Below, in pieces: positions 9,420 through 19,178 of a DNA stretch of 64,000 nt; position 1 is the first letter of the stretch; the number at the start of each line of letters is the position of its first letter. Source of the DNA: Streptomyces sp. SID13031 (lineage in GTDB: Bacteria > Actinomycetota > Actinomycetes > Propionibacteriales > Kribbellaceae); contig NZ_JAAGLV010000006.1 of NCBI RefSeq assembly GCF_010548305.1, positions 62,001 through 126,000 on the forward strand, given 5' to 3'. A program made the position numbers and the translations under genes. The notes beneath the pieces are model-generated. The model saw only the letters and a program-made list of their open reading frames with translations. It ran no database searches and was not told where the DNA came from.

Positions 9420-10325
9420 ATGAGCAAGCGCACGGAACAGAAGTCTCAGGCTCGCGAGAAGGCGGCGGCGCTCGCCGCCACCCAGGCGCGGGCCGAGCGC
9501 CGCAGGCGGGTGCTGATCGCGATCAGCGCCGTCGTGGTCGTCCTCGTCGTGATCGGTGGACTCGTCGCGGTCCGCCTCGCCGGTGGCGGCAAGAAGGACG
9601 AGGCGGCCGGCCCGTCCGGCACGGCCGACACGAACCTGATCTCCACGCTCGCCAGCATCCCGGCCGCGACCTTCGCCACGGTCGGCAGCGACGGCGTCCA
9701 GGCTGCTCCCGCGGCCATCACCGCCCCGGCGCTGACCGACGGCGGCAAGCCGAAGGTGCTCTACATCGGCGCCGAGTTCTGCCCGTACTGCGCCGCGGAG
9801 CGCTGGCCCGTCACGGTCGCGCTTTCCCGCTTCGGCACCTTCAGCAACCTCGGCACGACCCACTCGGCCGCCGCCGACGTGTTCCCCAACACCGCGACGC
9901 TGTCCTTCCACGGCTCGACCTTCACCAGCCAGTACCTCGCCTTCACCGGTGTCGAGACGACCACCAACGAGCAGGTCAACGGGCAGTACGCCCCGCTGGA
10001 CACCCCGACGGCCGAGGACCAGAAGACCTTCGACACGTTCAACCAGCCGCCGTACGTGAAGAGCGGCGGCTCGATCCCGTTCATCGACCTCGGCGGCAAG
10101 TTCGTCGGCTCCGGCGCGACGTATACGCCGGAGGTCCTGGCCGGGAAGACGCAGACCGAGATCGCCGACGCATTGAAGGACCCGGCGAACCCGATCGCGA
10201 AGGCCGTTCTCGGCTCGGCCAACGTCTACACCGCGGCCATCTGCCAGCTCACCAACAACCAGCCCGCGGCCGTCTGCTCGACCGACGTGGTCAAGACGGC
10301 AGCCGGCAAGCTCGGGAAGAGCTGA
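9420..10325 (+). CDS. DUF929-type membrane-anchored thioredoxin-like protein
   Basis: 301 residues: a charged cytoplasmic N-terminus ([18 protein letters not shown]), one membrane anchor (about 35-57, rich in Val/Ile) and a long extracytoplasmic domain with the redox motif Cys121-Pro-Tyr-Cys124 in [16 protein letters not shown]. It probably acts as a DsbA-like thiol oxidase or isomerase outside the membrane. The next gene, four bases downstream, encodes a VKOR homologue that would reoxidise it. ATG at 9420 follows GGGGAG; an upstream in-frame extension has no ribosome binding site and would place charged residues of no known family before it. Confidence 0.88.
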   Translation: MSKRTEQKSQAREKAAALAATQARAERRRRVLIAISAVVVVLVVIGGLVAVRLAGGGKKDEAAGPSGTADTNLISTLASIPAATFATVGSDGVQAAPAAITAPALTDGGKPKVLYIGAEFCPYCAAERWPVTVALSRFGTFSNLGTTHSAAADVFPNTATLSFHGSTFTSQYLAFTGVETTTNEQVNGQYAPLDTPTAEDQKTFDTFNQPPYVKSGGSIPFIDLGGKFVGSGATYTPEVLAGKTQTEIADALKDPANPIAKAVLGSANVYTAAICQLTNNQPAAVCSTDVVKTAAGKLGKS

Positions 10326-10329
10326 CCCG

Positions 10330-10800
10330 GTGAGCTCGACCACAAGGGCCACTGGGCGCAAACCGCTGGGCTGGCTCCCGTGGGCGACCCTGGTGCTGTC
10401 CATCGCCGGGGTCGCCGTCGCGTCGTACCTGACCTATGAGCACTTCACAGCTGGTACGACGCTCGCCTGCCCCGACACCGGCGTGGTCAACTGCCTGAAG
10501 GTCACCAGCAGCGAGTACTCCAAGCTCTTCGGCATCCCCGTAGCACTACTCGGCCTACTGTTCTTCATCGGCATGACAGCCCTCTCGCTGCCACCCCTAT
10601 GGCGCACTACGTCCCCCTGGCCGAGCCGCCTACGCCTGACAGCTGTCGTAGTCGGAGTCATCTTCGTCTGCTACCTGATCTGGGCCGAACTCTTCCAAAT
10701 CGACGCCATCTGCCTATGGTGCACAGTCGTCCACGGACTAACGCTCGTCCTGTTCGCCCTAGTCGTCATCCGCCAGGCCCTACCACCACTCGAGGACTAG
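10330..10800 (+). CDS. Vitamin K epoxide reductase (VKOR) family membrane protein
   Basis: 156 residues with four or five hydrophobic segments. It is a quinone-linked thiol oxidase that reoxidises periplasmic/extracytoplasmic disulfide donors, the actinobacterial counterpart of DsbB. Active-site Cys128-Leu-Trp-Cys131 (ICLWCTVVH) and the loop pair Cys47 and Cys55 (ACPDTGVVNCLKV) are present, plus the conserved YSKLFGIP. The GTG start lies four bases after the DUF929-type stop, so the two form an operon. Its stop (TAG) overlaps the stop of the convergent metalloprotease gene through a shared CTAG. Confidence 0.93.
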   Translation: MSSTTRATGRKPLGWLPWATLVLSIAGVAVASYLTYEHFTAGTTLACPDTGVVNCLKVTSSEYSKLFGIPVALLGLLFFIGMTALSLPPLWRTTSPWPSRLRLTAVVVGVIFVCYLIWAELFQIDAICLWCTVVHGLTLVLFALVVIRQALPPLED

Positions 10801-12095
10801 CCTCGGAACTTCTTGACCGCGGTGACTAGTTCGGGTGGGGTCTTGCCTGTTTGTTTTTTGATGATTGAGGCGATCGCCGCCGGGCTGGTGCCGTGTAGTG
10901 CCAGGTCTGTGTAGAGCGCGGCCATGCCCTTCTCGCCCTTGGTGGAGACCAGGTACTCCGTCACCCACCAAGCCTGCCCGTACGAGCGGTCGCCGCTAGC
11001 GTCGAACTGCGTCTCCCCCGGGAGCACCTTCATCGACGGCAGGTACTTCGTTCTGACCGTCTTGCGATAGGGATCGACGGTCCAGTGCGGGTCATCCTCG
11101 ATCGAGCGGCAGCGCACGTACTCGGCGATGCCCTCGACCAGCCAGACCGGCGCATGGACGCCGATCGGTACGGTCGCGACGTGGGTCATCTCGTGGACCA
11201 GCAGGTCCTCGTCGAGGCTCTTGCGGACGGCCGGGTTGATCACGATCCTGCTGCCCACCGGTGCAGCTGCCTTCACGCTCAGCGGCTCACCGTCGTACAG
11301 GGTGACGGCCTTCGCCGCGATCGTCCAGCCGGTGCCCGTGCCGGTCGTCCACAGCAGTGACATCACCCGGGGCTCGGGCATCGCGACCACCATCACGGCA
11401 CCGTTCCAGGGTCGAGGCCAGTGCCGGTGTACGGCGGAGATCGCGGTCTTCGAGACGCCGGCGATCTTCTTGCCGAGCGCCGCCTCGGACTTGTCGACCA
11501 CCACGACGATCTTGCCGCGGCGGATCACGGTGATCGGCTGGAAGTCCCACGGCTGGCGATGGCCGTCGTCGCTCAGCGTCTGGTCGATCGCGTCGTCCGC
11601 GACCAGGATCCAGCGGCCGGCCCGGACCACGAAGGTGTAGCCGAGGTCGGTCTGCACCGGCCCCGGGTCGAGCCCGGCGAGCTGGTAGCGCATCATCACG
11701 CGGGTGGAGAAGGCGGTGTTGCCGTACTTCTCCACCAGGTTCGGCGCAAGTCGCTCGTCGGCGACGAAGTACCGCAGAGTGCTGAACTGGAACTGGCGAA
11801 GGTTCGCGAACAACACGCGCTGCTTCGCCACGAGCTTCGGCTGCTGGGGGTCGACCGAGGCGATGAACGCCTTCACGTCACCCTTCAGCACGGCGGTCGC
11901 GCGCTGGGCGAGGATCACGTCGAGCGCGGCCTTGCGCGACTGCGGCGAGCCGGCCTTGGCACCTGCGGTCGCCGCTGCGGCAGTACCACCTGCTGTCGCG
12001 CTGTTGTCCGACCTGGTCGCGACCGCGACACCGACGGCGCTCACGAGGACCAGCGCGGCAGCGCCCGCGAAGAGGCGTCCCCGCTGCATCACCAT
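10797..12095 (-). CDS. Membrane-anchored HExxH metalloprotease-like protein, paralogue 1
   Basis: 432 residues. An N-terminal hydrophobic signal/anchor (8-26) is followed by an Ala/Thr-rich linker, a middle domain (about 55-290) and a zinc-peptidase motif His301-Glu-Met-Thr-His305 with Glu321 in WLVEGIAEYV as likely third ligand: the gluzincin pattern of the peptidase MA/M1-like clan. The substrate is unknown and the location is extracytoplasmic. It shares with two other proteins in this window the block DxxQPxLxxxQxVLFANL, the tail spacing after HExxH and overall length. The ATG follows GGAG. The stop overlaps that of the VKOR gene on the other strand. Confidence 0.78.
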   Translation of the reverse strand: MVMQRGRLFAGAAALVLVSAVGVAVATRSDNSATAGGTAAAATAGAKAGSPQSRKAALDVILAQRATAVLKGDVKAFIASVDPQQPKLVAKQRVLFANLRQFQFSTLRYFVADERLAPNLVEKYGNTAFSTRVMMRYQLAGLDPGPVQTDLGYTFVVRAGRWILVADDAIDQTLSDDGHRQPWDFQPITVIRRGKIVVVVDKSEAALGKKIAGVSKTAISAVHRHWPRPWNGAVMVVAMPEPRVMSLLWTTGTGTGWTIAAKAVTLYDGEPLSVKAAAPVGSRIVINPAVRKSLDEDLLVHEMTHVATVPIGVHAPVWLVEGIAEYVRCRSIEDDPHWTVDPYRKTVRTKYLPSMKVLPGETQFDASGDRSYGQAWWVTEYLVSTKGEKGMAALYTDLALHGTSPAAIASIIKKQTGKTPPELVTAVKKFRG

Positions 12096-12221
12096 GTCCC
12101 GCTCCTCGCCCGGCTCGATCCGGCCGGACGGATAATACGCCGTGCCCCGGGACGCCGGAAGGGCCGCGCCCTCGGGGTGATCCCGGGAACGCGGTCCCTC
12201 CGCTTACTGCTCCACGCAGCG

Positions 12222-13699
12222 CTAGGCGTGCGTGCTCTCGCCCGTGCGCTCCGTCTCGCCGACGCGGCTCTTGCGGTAGCCGTAGATCGCGTAGACGACG
12301 AAGCCGAGCACCATCCAGACCAGGAACCGAATCCAGGTCTCCAGCGACAGGTTCAGCATCAGGTAGATGCAGATGAGCGCTGCCAGGAGCGGCACCACCG
12401 GGTTGCCCGGCACCTTGAACGAGCGCTCGATGTCGGGCCGGCTCCGGCGCAGCAGCGGCACCGCGATGGAGACCAGCGTGAACGCGGCCAGCGTGCCGAT
12501 GTTCACCATCTCCTCCAGCTTGCCGATCGGCGTCACCCCGGCCACGATCGCGACCACCACGCCGATGCCGACTGTCAGCCGGTACGGCGTACCGAACTTC
12601 GGGTGCGTCTTGCCCAGCTTGGCCGGTACCAGGTGGTCCCGGCTCATCGCGAAGACGACGCGCGCCGCGCCGATCATCAGCGTCAGCACCACGGTGGTCA
12701 GACCGGCGACCGCTCCGGCCGAGATCAGCGTCGCGAAACCAGGCCTGCCGACCGACCGGAAGGCCTCGGCCAACGCCGCCTCACCCTTGATGTCGGTGTA
12801 CTTGACCATGCCGGTGATGACGATGCAGACCAGCACGTAGAGCACCGTGCAAATCGCCAGCGAGCCGAGGATGCCGCGGGGCAGGTCGCGCTGCGGGTTC
12901 TTGGCCTCCTCCGCGGTCGTCGCGACCACATCGAAGCCGATGAAGGCAAAGAACACCAGCGAGGCGCCCGAGATCAGGCCCATCACACCGAACGTCGACG
13001 GCGCCCCGGTGATCCATTGGATCAGCGGCGTGGTGATCGTCGCGTCGCCGCTCGCGGCCGGGACGCCCGGCGGGATGAACGGGCTCAGGTTCGAGGCCTT
13101 GACGTAGAACAGCCCGGCGATGATCACGAACAGCACGACGAACAGCTTCACCGCGACCAGCACCAGGTTGACCCGCAACGACTCCTTGATGCCGACCGTG
13201 GCCAGGATGGTCAGCACGATCACCAGCAGCATCGCGAGCACGTTCACGTCGCTCTTCGGCCCGATCGACGCGGGCCAGCCCAGCCCGATCTGGTCGAGGA
13301 ACAACGCGGCGTAGGTCGACCAGCCCTGCGCGACAACGCTTGCCCCGAGCATCAGCTCGAGCAGCAGGTCCCAGCCGATGATCCAGGCGAAGATCTCACC
13401 CAGTGAGAAGTAGGAGAACGTGTACGCCGAGCCGGAGACCGGCACGGTCGAGGAGAATCCGCGTAACACAGCGCGGCCAGCCCACAGCAGATCGCCGCGA
13501 ACACGAAAGACAGTGCGATGCCCGGACCGGCGAAGGCCTGGGCGGCGCGACCGGTCAGGGTGAAGATGCCGGCGCCGATGATGACGCCGATGCCGAAGAC
13601 GGTCAGGTCGAGGGCGGTGAGGCGTTTCTTGAGCTGGTACTCCGGCTCGTCGGTGTCCGCGATCGACTGCTCGATCGTCTTGGTTCGCAACAGACTCAT
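12222..13699 (-). pseudogene. APC-family amino-acid permease interrupted by a one-base frameshift
   Basis: Two adjoining frames together make one basic amino-acid/polyamine-type permease of about 492 residues. The first part (from ATG 13699) reads RLTALDLTVFGIGVIIGAG through ICCGLAALCYAD and then loses homology. The second frame resumes exactly there as FSSTVPVSGSAYTFSYFSLGEIF and runs to ESTHA at 12222, covering the remaining transmembrane helices. Adding a single G at about 13458 (GCGGA|TTC to GCGGAG|TTC) restores the family sequence CYAEFSSTVP. Both halves otherwise keep normal codon use and no other lesion is seen, so this is either a recent mutation or a sequencing error. The stop lies 127 bases upstream of paralogue 1. 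Confidence 0.85.
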
Positions 13700-13771
13700 C
13701 TGTACGCCTCCTCAAACTCGGACGGAACCCTCCGAGCCTGCCAACCTGACAGCCCGAGGTCAAACCGCCAC

Positions 13772-15154
13772 TCAGCGTTGAGGCTCGTAGTCCTTCAGGT
13801 AGATCCAGAGTGTCGCCTCGGTGAACCCGGTCCTGGTCAGCAGGATCCGATCCCGCGACGCCTGATCGATTCCATGCCTAGCCAAATCCTCGTACAGCTC
13901 CTCGACCGCCGCCAGTCCGAGCCGTTTCACCAGGAAGCGCACGGCCAGCCAGCTCACGCCGTACACGTCGGCGGTGTTCTGGTAGAAGCCCTGGTCCGAC
14001 GGCAGGGCGGTGAGCAGCGGGAGCGCGTCGTCGATGACTTCCTGCTCCCATTTGCCGACCTCGCCGGGCCCGCTGATCGCCTCGATGCCGCGCCAGGAGA
14101 CGTACTCCGCGCAGCCCTCGGCCAGCCACAGCGGCTCGTAGCCACCGAGATCGGCGGTCGCGACGTGGGTGATCTCGTGCGACAGCAGGATCTCGTCGAC
14201 CCGGTCGCGTTCCTTCGGGTTGACCACGATGTAGGCGCCGGCGACGGTTCCGTCGGCGGTGTCCTGACCGGGCAGCGACGAGAAGGTCGACCCGGCGCTC
14301 GCCGCGGACTCGACATCCTCGTCGGCGAACCGCGCGTCCCGGACGTCGGTGTCGTCCAACGCCGCGATCAGCACCGAGCCACGCCATTTGCGCGGCCAGT
14401 ACGCCGTTACCTCGCCGAGCGCCTCGGTGGCCTCGGTGACGATCGAGCGGCCGCGCTGCGTGTCGCCCTTGTCGACCAGCACGAGGACGCGTGGGGCGCG
14501 ATGCACCTCGAAGCGGCCGAGGTCCCAGGCCTCCTGGTGTGCGCCCGGCCCGAGGTCCTTGTCGAGATCGTTGTCGTCGGCCATGACCCAGCGGCCGCTG
14601 CGGTGCACGTAGGTGTAGCCGAGCTCGGTGGTCACCGGCGTCAGATCGACCTCGTGGATCTGGTACCGCATCAATACCCGGACCAGGTACGTCGAGGCGC
14701 CGTGCTCGCGGACCGCGGCCTGGTCGAATCGCTCCTCGGCCTGGCTGTACCCGATCTCGTCCAGGCCGAGCTCGACCAGGTTCGCGAACAGCACCTTCTG
14801 GGCCTGCCGCAGTTTCGCGTTCGCCGGGTCGACGTCCTGCAGGAACAGCTTCTCGTTGACCGTCCGGACGGCCTTCGCGCGCCGGAGCAGGATCGTGTCG
14901 ACGGCCAGCCGGCGGGCCGCCACCGCGGCGGCCGTCTTGGACGGCGGTTTGGTGCCGCGGTTGGGCTGGGTGGTCGGCGGCTTCGTCAAGGGCGCGCTCG
15001 GCCTGGCCCGGGCATCCCTTTGGCGGTCCTCGACGGCGTACACGACGCCGGCCGACACCACGGCCACGGCAAGGAGCAGGCCCAGCGCTCGGCGGGGCCC
15101 GTGGGGCGGAACCTCAGCGCCGGACGGGGCGGCGCTAGGTGGTGTGAAACTCAC
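13772..15154 (-). CDS. Membrane-anchored HExxH metalloprotease-like protein, paralogue 2
   Basis: 460 residues. A short cytoplasmic N-terminus, one membrane anchor (about 22-41) and a Pro/Thr-rich linker precede the domain shared with the other two paralogues. The zinc motif is His326-Glu-Ile-Thr-His330, with Glu346 in WLAEGCAEYVSW. The shared block FLQDVDPANAKLRQAQKVLF is at about 104-123. It probably acts outside the membrane; peptidase activity is predicted from the motif only. The gene lies 115 bases downstream of paralogue 3 on the same strand, and the broken permease gene follows 72 bases further on. Confidence 0.78.
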   Translation of the reverse strand: MSFTPPSAAPSGAEVPPHGPRRALGLLLAVAVVSAGVVYAVEDRQRDARARPSAPLTKPPTTQPNRGTKPPSKTAAAVAARRLAVDTILLRRAKAVRTVNEKLFLQDVDPANAKLRQAQKVLFANLVELGLDEIGYSQAEERFDQAAVREHGASTYLVRVLMRYQIHEVDLTPVTTELGYTYVHRSGRWVMADDNDLDKDLGPGAHQEAWDLGRFEVHRAPRVLVLVDKGDTQRGRSIVTEATEALGEVTAYWPRKWRGSVLIAALDDTDVRDARFADEDVESAASAGSTFSSLPGQDTADGTVAGAYIVVNPKERDRVDEILLSHEITHVATADLGGYEPLWLAEGCAEYVSWRGIEAISGPGEVGKWEQEVIDDALPLLTALPSDQGFYQNTADVYGVSWLAVRFLVKRLGLAAVEELYEDLARHGIDQASRDRILLTRTGFTEATLWIYLKDYEPQR

Positions 15155-15269
15155 GTCGGGTCGATTCCTCCGGTCCGCCCGTCTGCTACAGCCCGGCTAC
15201 CCTACTCGGTCCAGCGGATTCCACCACCGACACGCCCGGTATACAACCTGCCCCTGTCTGCCCCGAGCC

Positions 15270-16652
15270 CTATTGGGCAGCAGCGGCGGCCTTCAGGGCT
15301 TGGAAAAGGCCGGCTTCGGTGATGCCGACGTGCTCGAGCATGATCCGGTTGCGTTCGGCCTGGGTCGAGCCGAGGGAGGCCATCTCCTGGTAGAGCGTGC
15401 CGACCTCGGTCCCGCCGTACTTCGTGAACAGGTAGTCGACCGCGAGCCACGACATCGGGTACGAGCTGTTCGAGTCCTTGAAGAAGACGCTGTCCGCGGG
15501 AAGCGTCTTCGCCCTCGCCAGGTACTTCGACCGGACCTCCTTGCGGTACTTGTCGAGCGCGAGGTCCTCCTCACCGGCCATCGGCAGGAACTCGACGTAC
15601 GTCGCCGCGCCCTCCACCAGCCAGCGCGGCGCATAGGCCCCGTACGGCGCTGTCGCCACATGCGTGAACTCGTGCGCCAGCGTGCGAGCGTCGACCTTGG
15701 CGCGGTTGCGCGGGTTGATCACGACGTACGAGTCGGCGCGCTGCCCCATCGCGGTCACCTCGCCGGGCAGCGTCCGGTAGACCCAGGTCGCCATCGCCAG
15801 TGCGTCCTCGGCGTTCTTCGGGACGGTGTAGTCGGCGCCCCGGACGATCTTGTCGTCCAGGGCGATCACCACCCCGGAGCCCGTCCAGCCGCCCGGCCAG
15901 CTCTTGCTGACCGCCTGCACCGCGCTGACCGCCTTCGCGGCGAGGTTGTCGGCGAGCTTGCCCTGGCCGCGCTCGACCACGATCAGCACCCGCGGGGACC
16001 GCTTCACCAGGATCTGGCCGAGATCCCACGCCTCCTGATGCGACCCGCGCGGGAGCAGCTGATCCATGTCGGAATCGGACACCAACAGCCAGCTGCCGTC
16101 GGGCTTCTGGGTGAAGGTGTAGCCGAGCATCGTCCGCACGGGTTGCGGGTCGATGCCCTTGATCTGGTACGTCATCGCCACGCCGACCAGGTACGTCGAG
16201 GGGCCGTACTTGTCGACGAGTCGCTGGTCGAACTGTTCCCTCAGTTGCTCGTACCGGATGCTCTGGAAACCGAACTGCTGCAGGTTCGCGAAGAGCTGCT
16301 TCTGCCGGGCGACGAGGAGCTTGTCGACCGGGTCGACGTCGCGGAGGAACTCCTGCTCGTCGTTGCCGCTGACCGCCTGCGCGCGGCGTACCAGCACCTT
16401 CTTGACGCCGGCGGCGCGGGCGGTCTCGTCGATCTCCGGCGGGCCGCTCGTCTTGGGCGTGACGATGCCGGCGCCGTCGGGGTCGGCGCTGGACCGGTGC
16501 AGGGCGAGACCACCGGCGACGGCACCGGCTACGAGAACCAGCGACAGCAGCAGCGGCCAGAGCCGACGCTGCCGGGGAGCCGCGGAGTGACGCCCCCTCG
16601 CCGGTCCCCCGTCAGGCCCCGCCCGGCCTGCCGCTCGCGGTGTCTGACTCAC
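15270..16652 (-). CDS. Membrane-anchored HExxH metalloprotease-like protein, paralogue 3
   Basis: 460 residues: basic, Gly/Arg-rich cytoplasmic N-terminus, a membrane anchor (about 32-51) and the same extracytoplasmic domain as paralogues 1 and 2. The zinc motif is His327-Glu-Phe-Thr-His331 with Glu347 in [12 protein letters not shown]. Shared blocks are [20 protein letters not shown] and [20 protein letters not shown]. The GTG start lies 41 bases inside the 3' end of dxs; no later ATG or GTG leaves the anchor intact, so the overlap is probably real and the gene is likely co-transcribed with dxs. Confidence 0.78.
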   Translation of the reverse strand: MSQTPRAAGRAGPDGGPARGRHSAAPRQRRLWPLLLSLVLVAGAVAGGLALHRSSADPDGAGIVTPKTSGPPEIDETARAAGVKKVLVRRAQAVSGNDEQEFLRDVDPVDKLLVARQKQLFANLQQFGFQSIRYEQLREQFDQRLVDKYGPSTYLVGVAMTYQIKGIDPQPVRTMLGYTFTQKPDGSWLLVSDSDMDQLLPRGSHQEAWDLGQILVKRSPRVLIVVERGQGKLADNLAAKAVSAVQAVSKSWPGGWTGSGVVIALDDKIVRGADYTVPKNAEDALAMATWVYRTLPGEVTAMGQRADSYVVINPRNRAKVDARTLAHEFTHVATAPYGAYAPRWLVEGAATYVEFLPMAGEEDLALDKYRKEVRSKYLARAKTLPADSVFFKDSNSSYPMSWLAVDYLFTKYGGTEVGTLYQEMASLGSTQAERNRIMLEHVGITEAGLFQALKAAAAAQ

Positions 16653-18504
16653 TGGTGATCGCGTCCCCTTGCTTGGCGATCATCTCTATCACGTCCCGGG
16701 CCAACCCCTGGCCGGTCAAGCCGATCTCCTGCAGGATCTTGTCGCGCTTGGCGTGCCCGAGAAACTCCTGCGGGATGCCGAAGTCGCGCACCGGCGTCGT
16801 GACACCCGCGTCGCGCAGCGTCTGCGAGATCGCCGCGCCGCACCCACCGGCCCGGCCGTTGTCCTCGATCGTCACGACGAACTTGTGCTTGGCCGCCAGC
16901 TCGATCAGCTTCGGGTCGACCGGCTTGACCCAACGCGGGTCGACCACGGTGACGCCGAAGCCTTGCGCCTCGAGCCTCTTCGCGACGTCGACGGCGGTGG
17001 CGGCCATCGAGCCGATCCCGATGATGAGCACGTCGGTGCCGGTACGGACCAGGACATCGCAGCCGCCGACGCGGTCGATCGCGTCGATATCGGCGAACAC
17101 CTCGCCCTTCGCGTACCGCAGTACGGTCGGGGCGTCGTCGACCTCGACCGCCTCGTTCAGCAGCTCGCGCAGGCGGGTGCCGTCCCGCGGCGCGGCCAGC
17201 CGCAGGCCCGGTACGACCTGGAGGATCGACATGTCCCACATGCCGTTGTGGCTCGCGCCGTCGTCACCCGTGACGCCGGCCCGGTCGAGCACGAAGGTGA
17301 CACCGCACTTGTGCAGAGCGACGTCGAGCAGAAGCTGGTCGAAGGCGCGGTTGAGGAAGGTCGCGTAGAGGCCGACGACCGGGTGCAGACCGCCCATCGC
17401 CAGGCCGGCGGCACTCGTCACCGCGTGCTGCTCGGCGATGCCGACGTCGAAGATCCGGTCGGGGAACTCTTTGGCGAACGGGGCCAGGCCGGTCGGGTGC
17501 AGCATCGCGGCGGTGATCGCGACGACATCGGGCCGGCGGTGGCCGATCTCGATGATCTCCTCGGCGAACACGTCGGTCCAGCCGCGCGGCTTGCTCTTCG
17601 GCCGGACCTGGTGGAAGTTGTCTTCCTCGTCCTGCTCGGCAGCGGCGTACCCGAAGCCCTTCTGGGTGACCGCGTGCACGATCACCGGGCCGCCGAACGC
17701 CTTCGCCTTGGCGAGCGCGTCCTCCATCGCCTGCCGGTCGTGACCGTCCACCGGGCCGACGTACTTGAGGCCGAGGTCCTCGAACATGCCCTGCGGGGCG
17801 AGCATGTCCTTCAGGCCCTTCTTCACCCCGTGCAGCACCTCGTACATCGGCGGGCCGACGTACGGCGTGCGGCCGAGGTTCTTCTTGATCAGGTCGAGGA
17901 TCTTCTCGTACCGCGGGTTGGTGCGCAGGCTGGTCAGGTGCGTGGCCAGGCCACCGACGGTCGGGCTGTACGAGCGGCCGTTGTCGTTGACGATGATGAC
18001 GAGCTTGAGGTCGTCGGCCGCGGCGATGTTGTTGAGCGCCTCCCAGGCCATCCCGCCGGTCAGGCCGCCGTCACCGATCAGCGCGACGACATGCCGGTCC
18101 TCTTTTCTGAGCCGGTAAGCCTTGGCGAGCCCGTCGGCGTACGAGAGTGAGGTCGAGGCGTGGCTGTTCTCGACGACGTCGTGCTCGGACTCGGCCTGGC
18201 TCGGGTATCCCGAGAGGCCGCCTTCCTGACGGAGCGTGTCGAACGTCGCGGCGCGGCCGGTGAGCAGTTTGTGGACGTAGGTCTGGTGCCCGGTGTCATA
18301 GACCATCCGGTCCCGCGGCGAGGAGAACACCCGGTGCATCGCCAGCGTGATCTCCACCATGCCCAGGTTGGGACCCAGGTGACCACCGGTCCGCGACACC
18401 GTCTCGACGAGAACGTCGCGGATCTCCGAGGCCAGCTCACGCAGCTGAGAATCGGTCATTCCTTTGAGGTCCGCCGGGCCATCGACGGTCTCCAGAACGC
18501 GCAT
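16612..18504 (-). CDS. dxs: 1-deoxy-D-xylulose-5-phosphate synthase
   Basis: 630 residues, full length. It condenses pyruvate and glyceraldehyde 3-phosphate to DXP with thiamine diphosphate, the first step of the MEP isoprenoid pathway; DXP also feeds thiamine synthesis. Seen are [14 protein letters not shown], the ThDP motif from GDGGLTGG to NDNGRSYSP (about 144-180), [27 protein letters not shown] (catalytic Glu) and [15 protein letters not shown]. The ATG start follows GGAGG. It is divergent from the DUF402 gene and overlaps the downstream paralogue 3 by 41 bases. Confidence 0.97.
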   Translation of the reverse strand: MRVLETVDGPADLKGMTDSQLRELASEIRDVLVETVSRTGGHLGPNLGMVEITLAMHRVFSSPRDRMVYDTGHQTYVHKLLTGRAATFDTLRQEGGLSGYPSQAESEHDVVENSHASTSLSYADGLAKAYRLRKEDRHVVALIGDGGLTGGMAWEALNNIAAADDLKLVIIVNDNGRSYSPTVGGLATHLTSLRTNPRYEKILDLIKKNLGRTPYVGPPMYEVLHGVKKGLKDMLAPQGMFEDLGLKYVGPVDGHDRQAMEDALAKAKAFGGPVIVHAVTQKGFGYAAAEQDEEDNFHQVRPKSKPRGWTDVFAEEIIEIGHRRPDVVAITAAMLHPTGLAPFAKEFPDRIFDVGIAEQHAVTSAAGLAMGGLHPVVGLYATFLNRAFDQLLLDVALHKCGVTFVLDRAGVTGDDGASHNGMWDMSILQVVPGLRLAAPRDGTRLRELLNEAVEVDDAPTVLRYAKGEVFADIDAIDRVGGCDVLVRTGTDVLIIGIGSMAATAVDVAKRLEAQGFGVTVVDPRWVKPVDPKLIELAAKHKFVVTIEDNGRAGGCGAAISQTLRDAGVTTPVRDFGIPQEFLGHAKRDKILQEIGLTGQGLARDVIEMIAKQGDAITSESDTASGRPGGA

Positions 18505-18649
18505 CGAGCTCCTCCGCAGGTTGTCCTCGAAGTCTTGAGTCTATGCACGGACAGCGACGATTCCGAACCGGGCAGCCCCAAAGGTGAATTTCTCACACTC
18601 GCCCCACGCACGGGCCGTGTGCTTGCTCGCTTGTGATGCAAGCCTCACC

Positions 18650-18655
18650 TACAGT
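18650..18655 (+). promoter_or_regulatory. Candidate -10 element for a leaderless DUF402 transcript
   Basis: TACAGT is followed by seven bases (GACGTGT) and then the ATG at 18663, so transcription should begin at the start codon. There is no Shine-Dalgarno sequence. The second DUF402 gene (37227) has the matching arrangement TACGGT-GACGGC-ATG. Confidence 0.5.
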
Positions 18656-18662
18656 GACGTGT

Positions 18663-19175
18663 ATGGAGATGGTGAGGACACTCTTCTGCAAGTACGACGG
18701 TCGCCCCCACCGCCTGCTGAAATCCATCCGTTTGGGTGAAGACGAACACGGTCTCTGGGTAGGTTCTCTCCCTGGCTCCCGCGGCCAACGAGCCGACGGC
18801 ACCTGGGTGACGATCGACCACCACAGAGTCCGCCTCTACCCCCGAGGCCAATGGTGGAGCGCCCTCTTCAACGACGCCCCCCACCCCACCCAGATCTACT
18901 GCGACATCACCACCCCACCCGAATTCGGCGTCGACTCCGTCACCACAGTCGACCTAGACCTAGACATCCGCCTCCTCCGAGACGGCACCATCAAAGTCAT
19001 GGACGAAGACGAGTTCCTGACCCACCAAAAGCTCTACGCCTACCCACCCCAGGTAATCGCCACAGCCCAAGCCACCTGCGCCTGGGTAGTAGCCAACATC
19101 GCCGTATCCGAGCCCTTCATCACCGTCTACAAGACCTACCTGGACAGACTCCGTACCCTCACGCCGACCGCCTGA
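18663..19175 (+). CDS. DUF402 family protein, copy 1
   Basis: 170 residues. DUF402 proteins include nucleoside di/triphosphate phosphatases and the FomD hydrolase; the activity of this member is not known. The family signature is clear: RVRLYPRGQWWSALFND, then IYCDITTP, VDLDLDIRLL and VMDEDEF, whose Asp/Glu residues bind metal in characterised members. A second DUF402 protein lies at 37.2 kb; the two differ widely outside these blocks. ATG 18663 was chosen because the upstream in-frame codons overlap the -10 element. Its stop is three bases from the convergent NBR1-Ig-like gene. Confidence 0.88.
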   Translation: MEMVRTLFCKYDGRPHRLLKSIRLGEDEHGLWVGSLPGSRGQRADGTWVTIDHHRVRLYPRGQWWSALFNDAPHPTQIYCDITTPPEFGVDSVTTVDLDLDIRLLRDGTIKVMDEDEFLTHQKLYAYPPQVIATAQATCAWVVANIAVSEPFITVYKTYLDRLRTLTPTA

Positions 19176-19178
19176 TCG

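Noticed and set aside
5827-10403. Three long minus-strand open frames opposite the beta-oxidation and redox genes
   Set aside because: Mirror images of the thiolase, FadB-like and DUF929 genes; repetitive Arg/Leu/Asp composition, no start signals.
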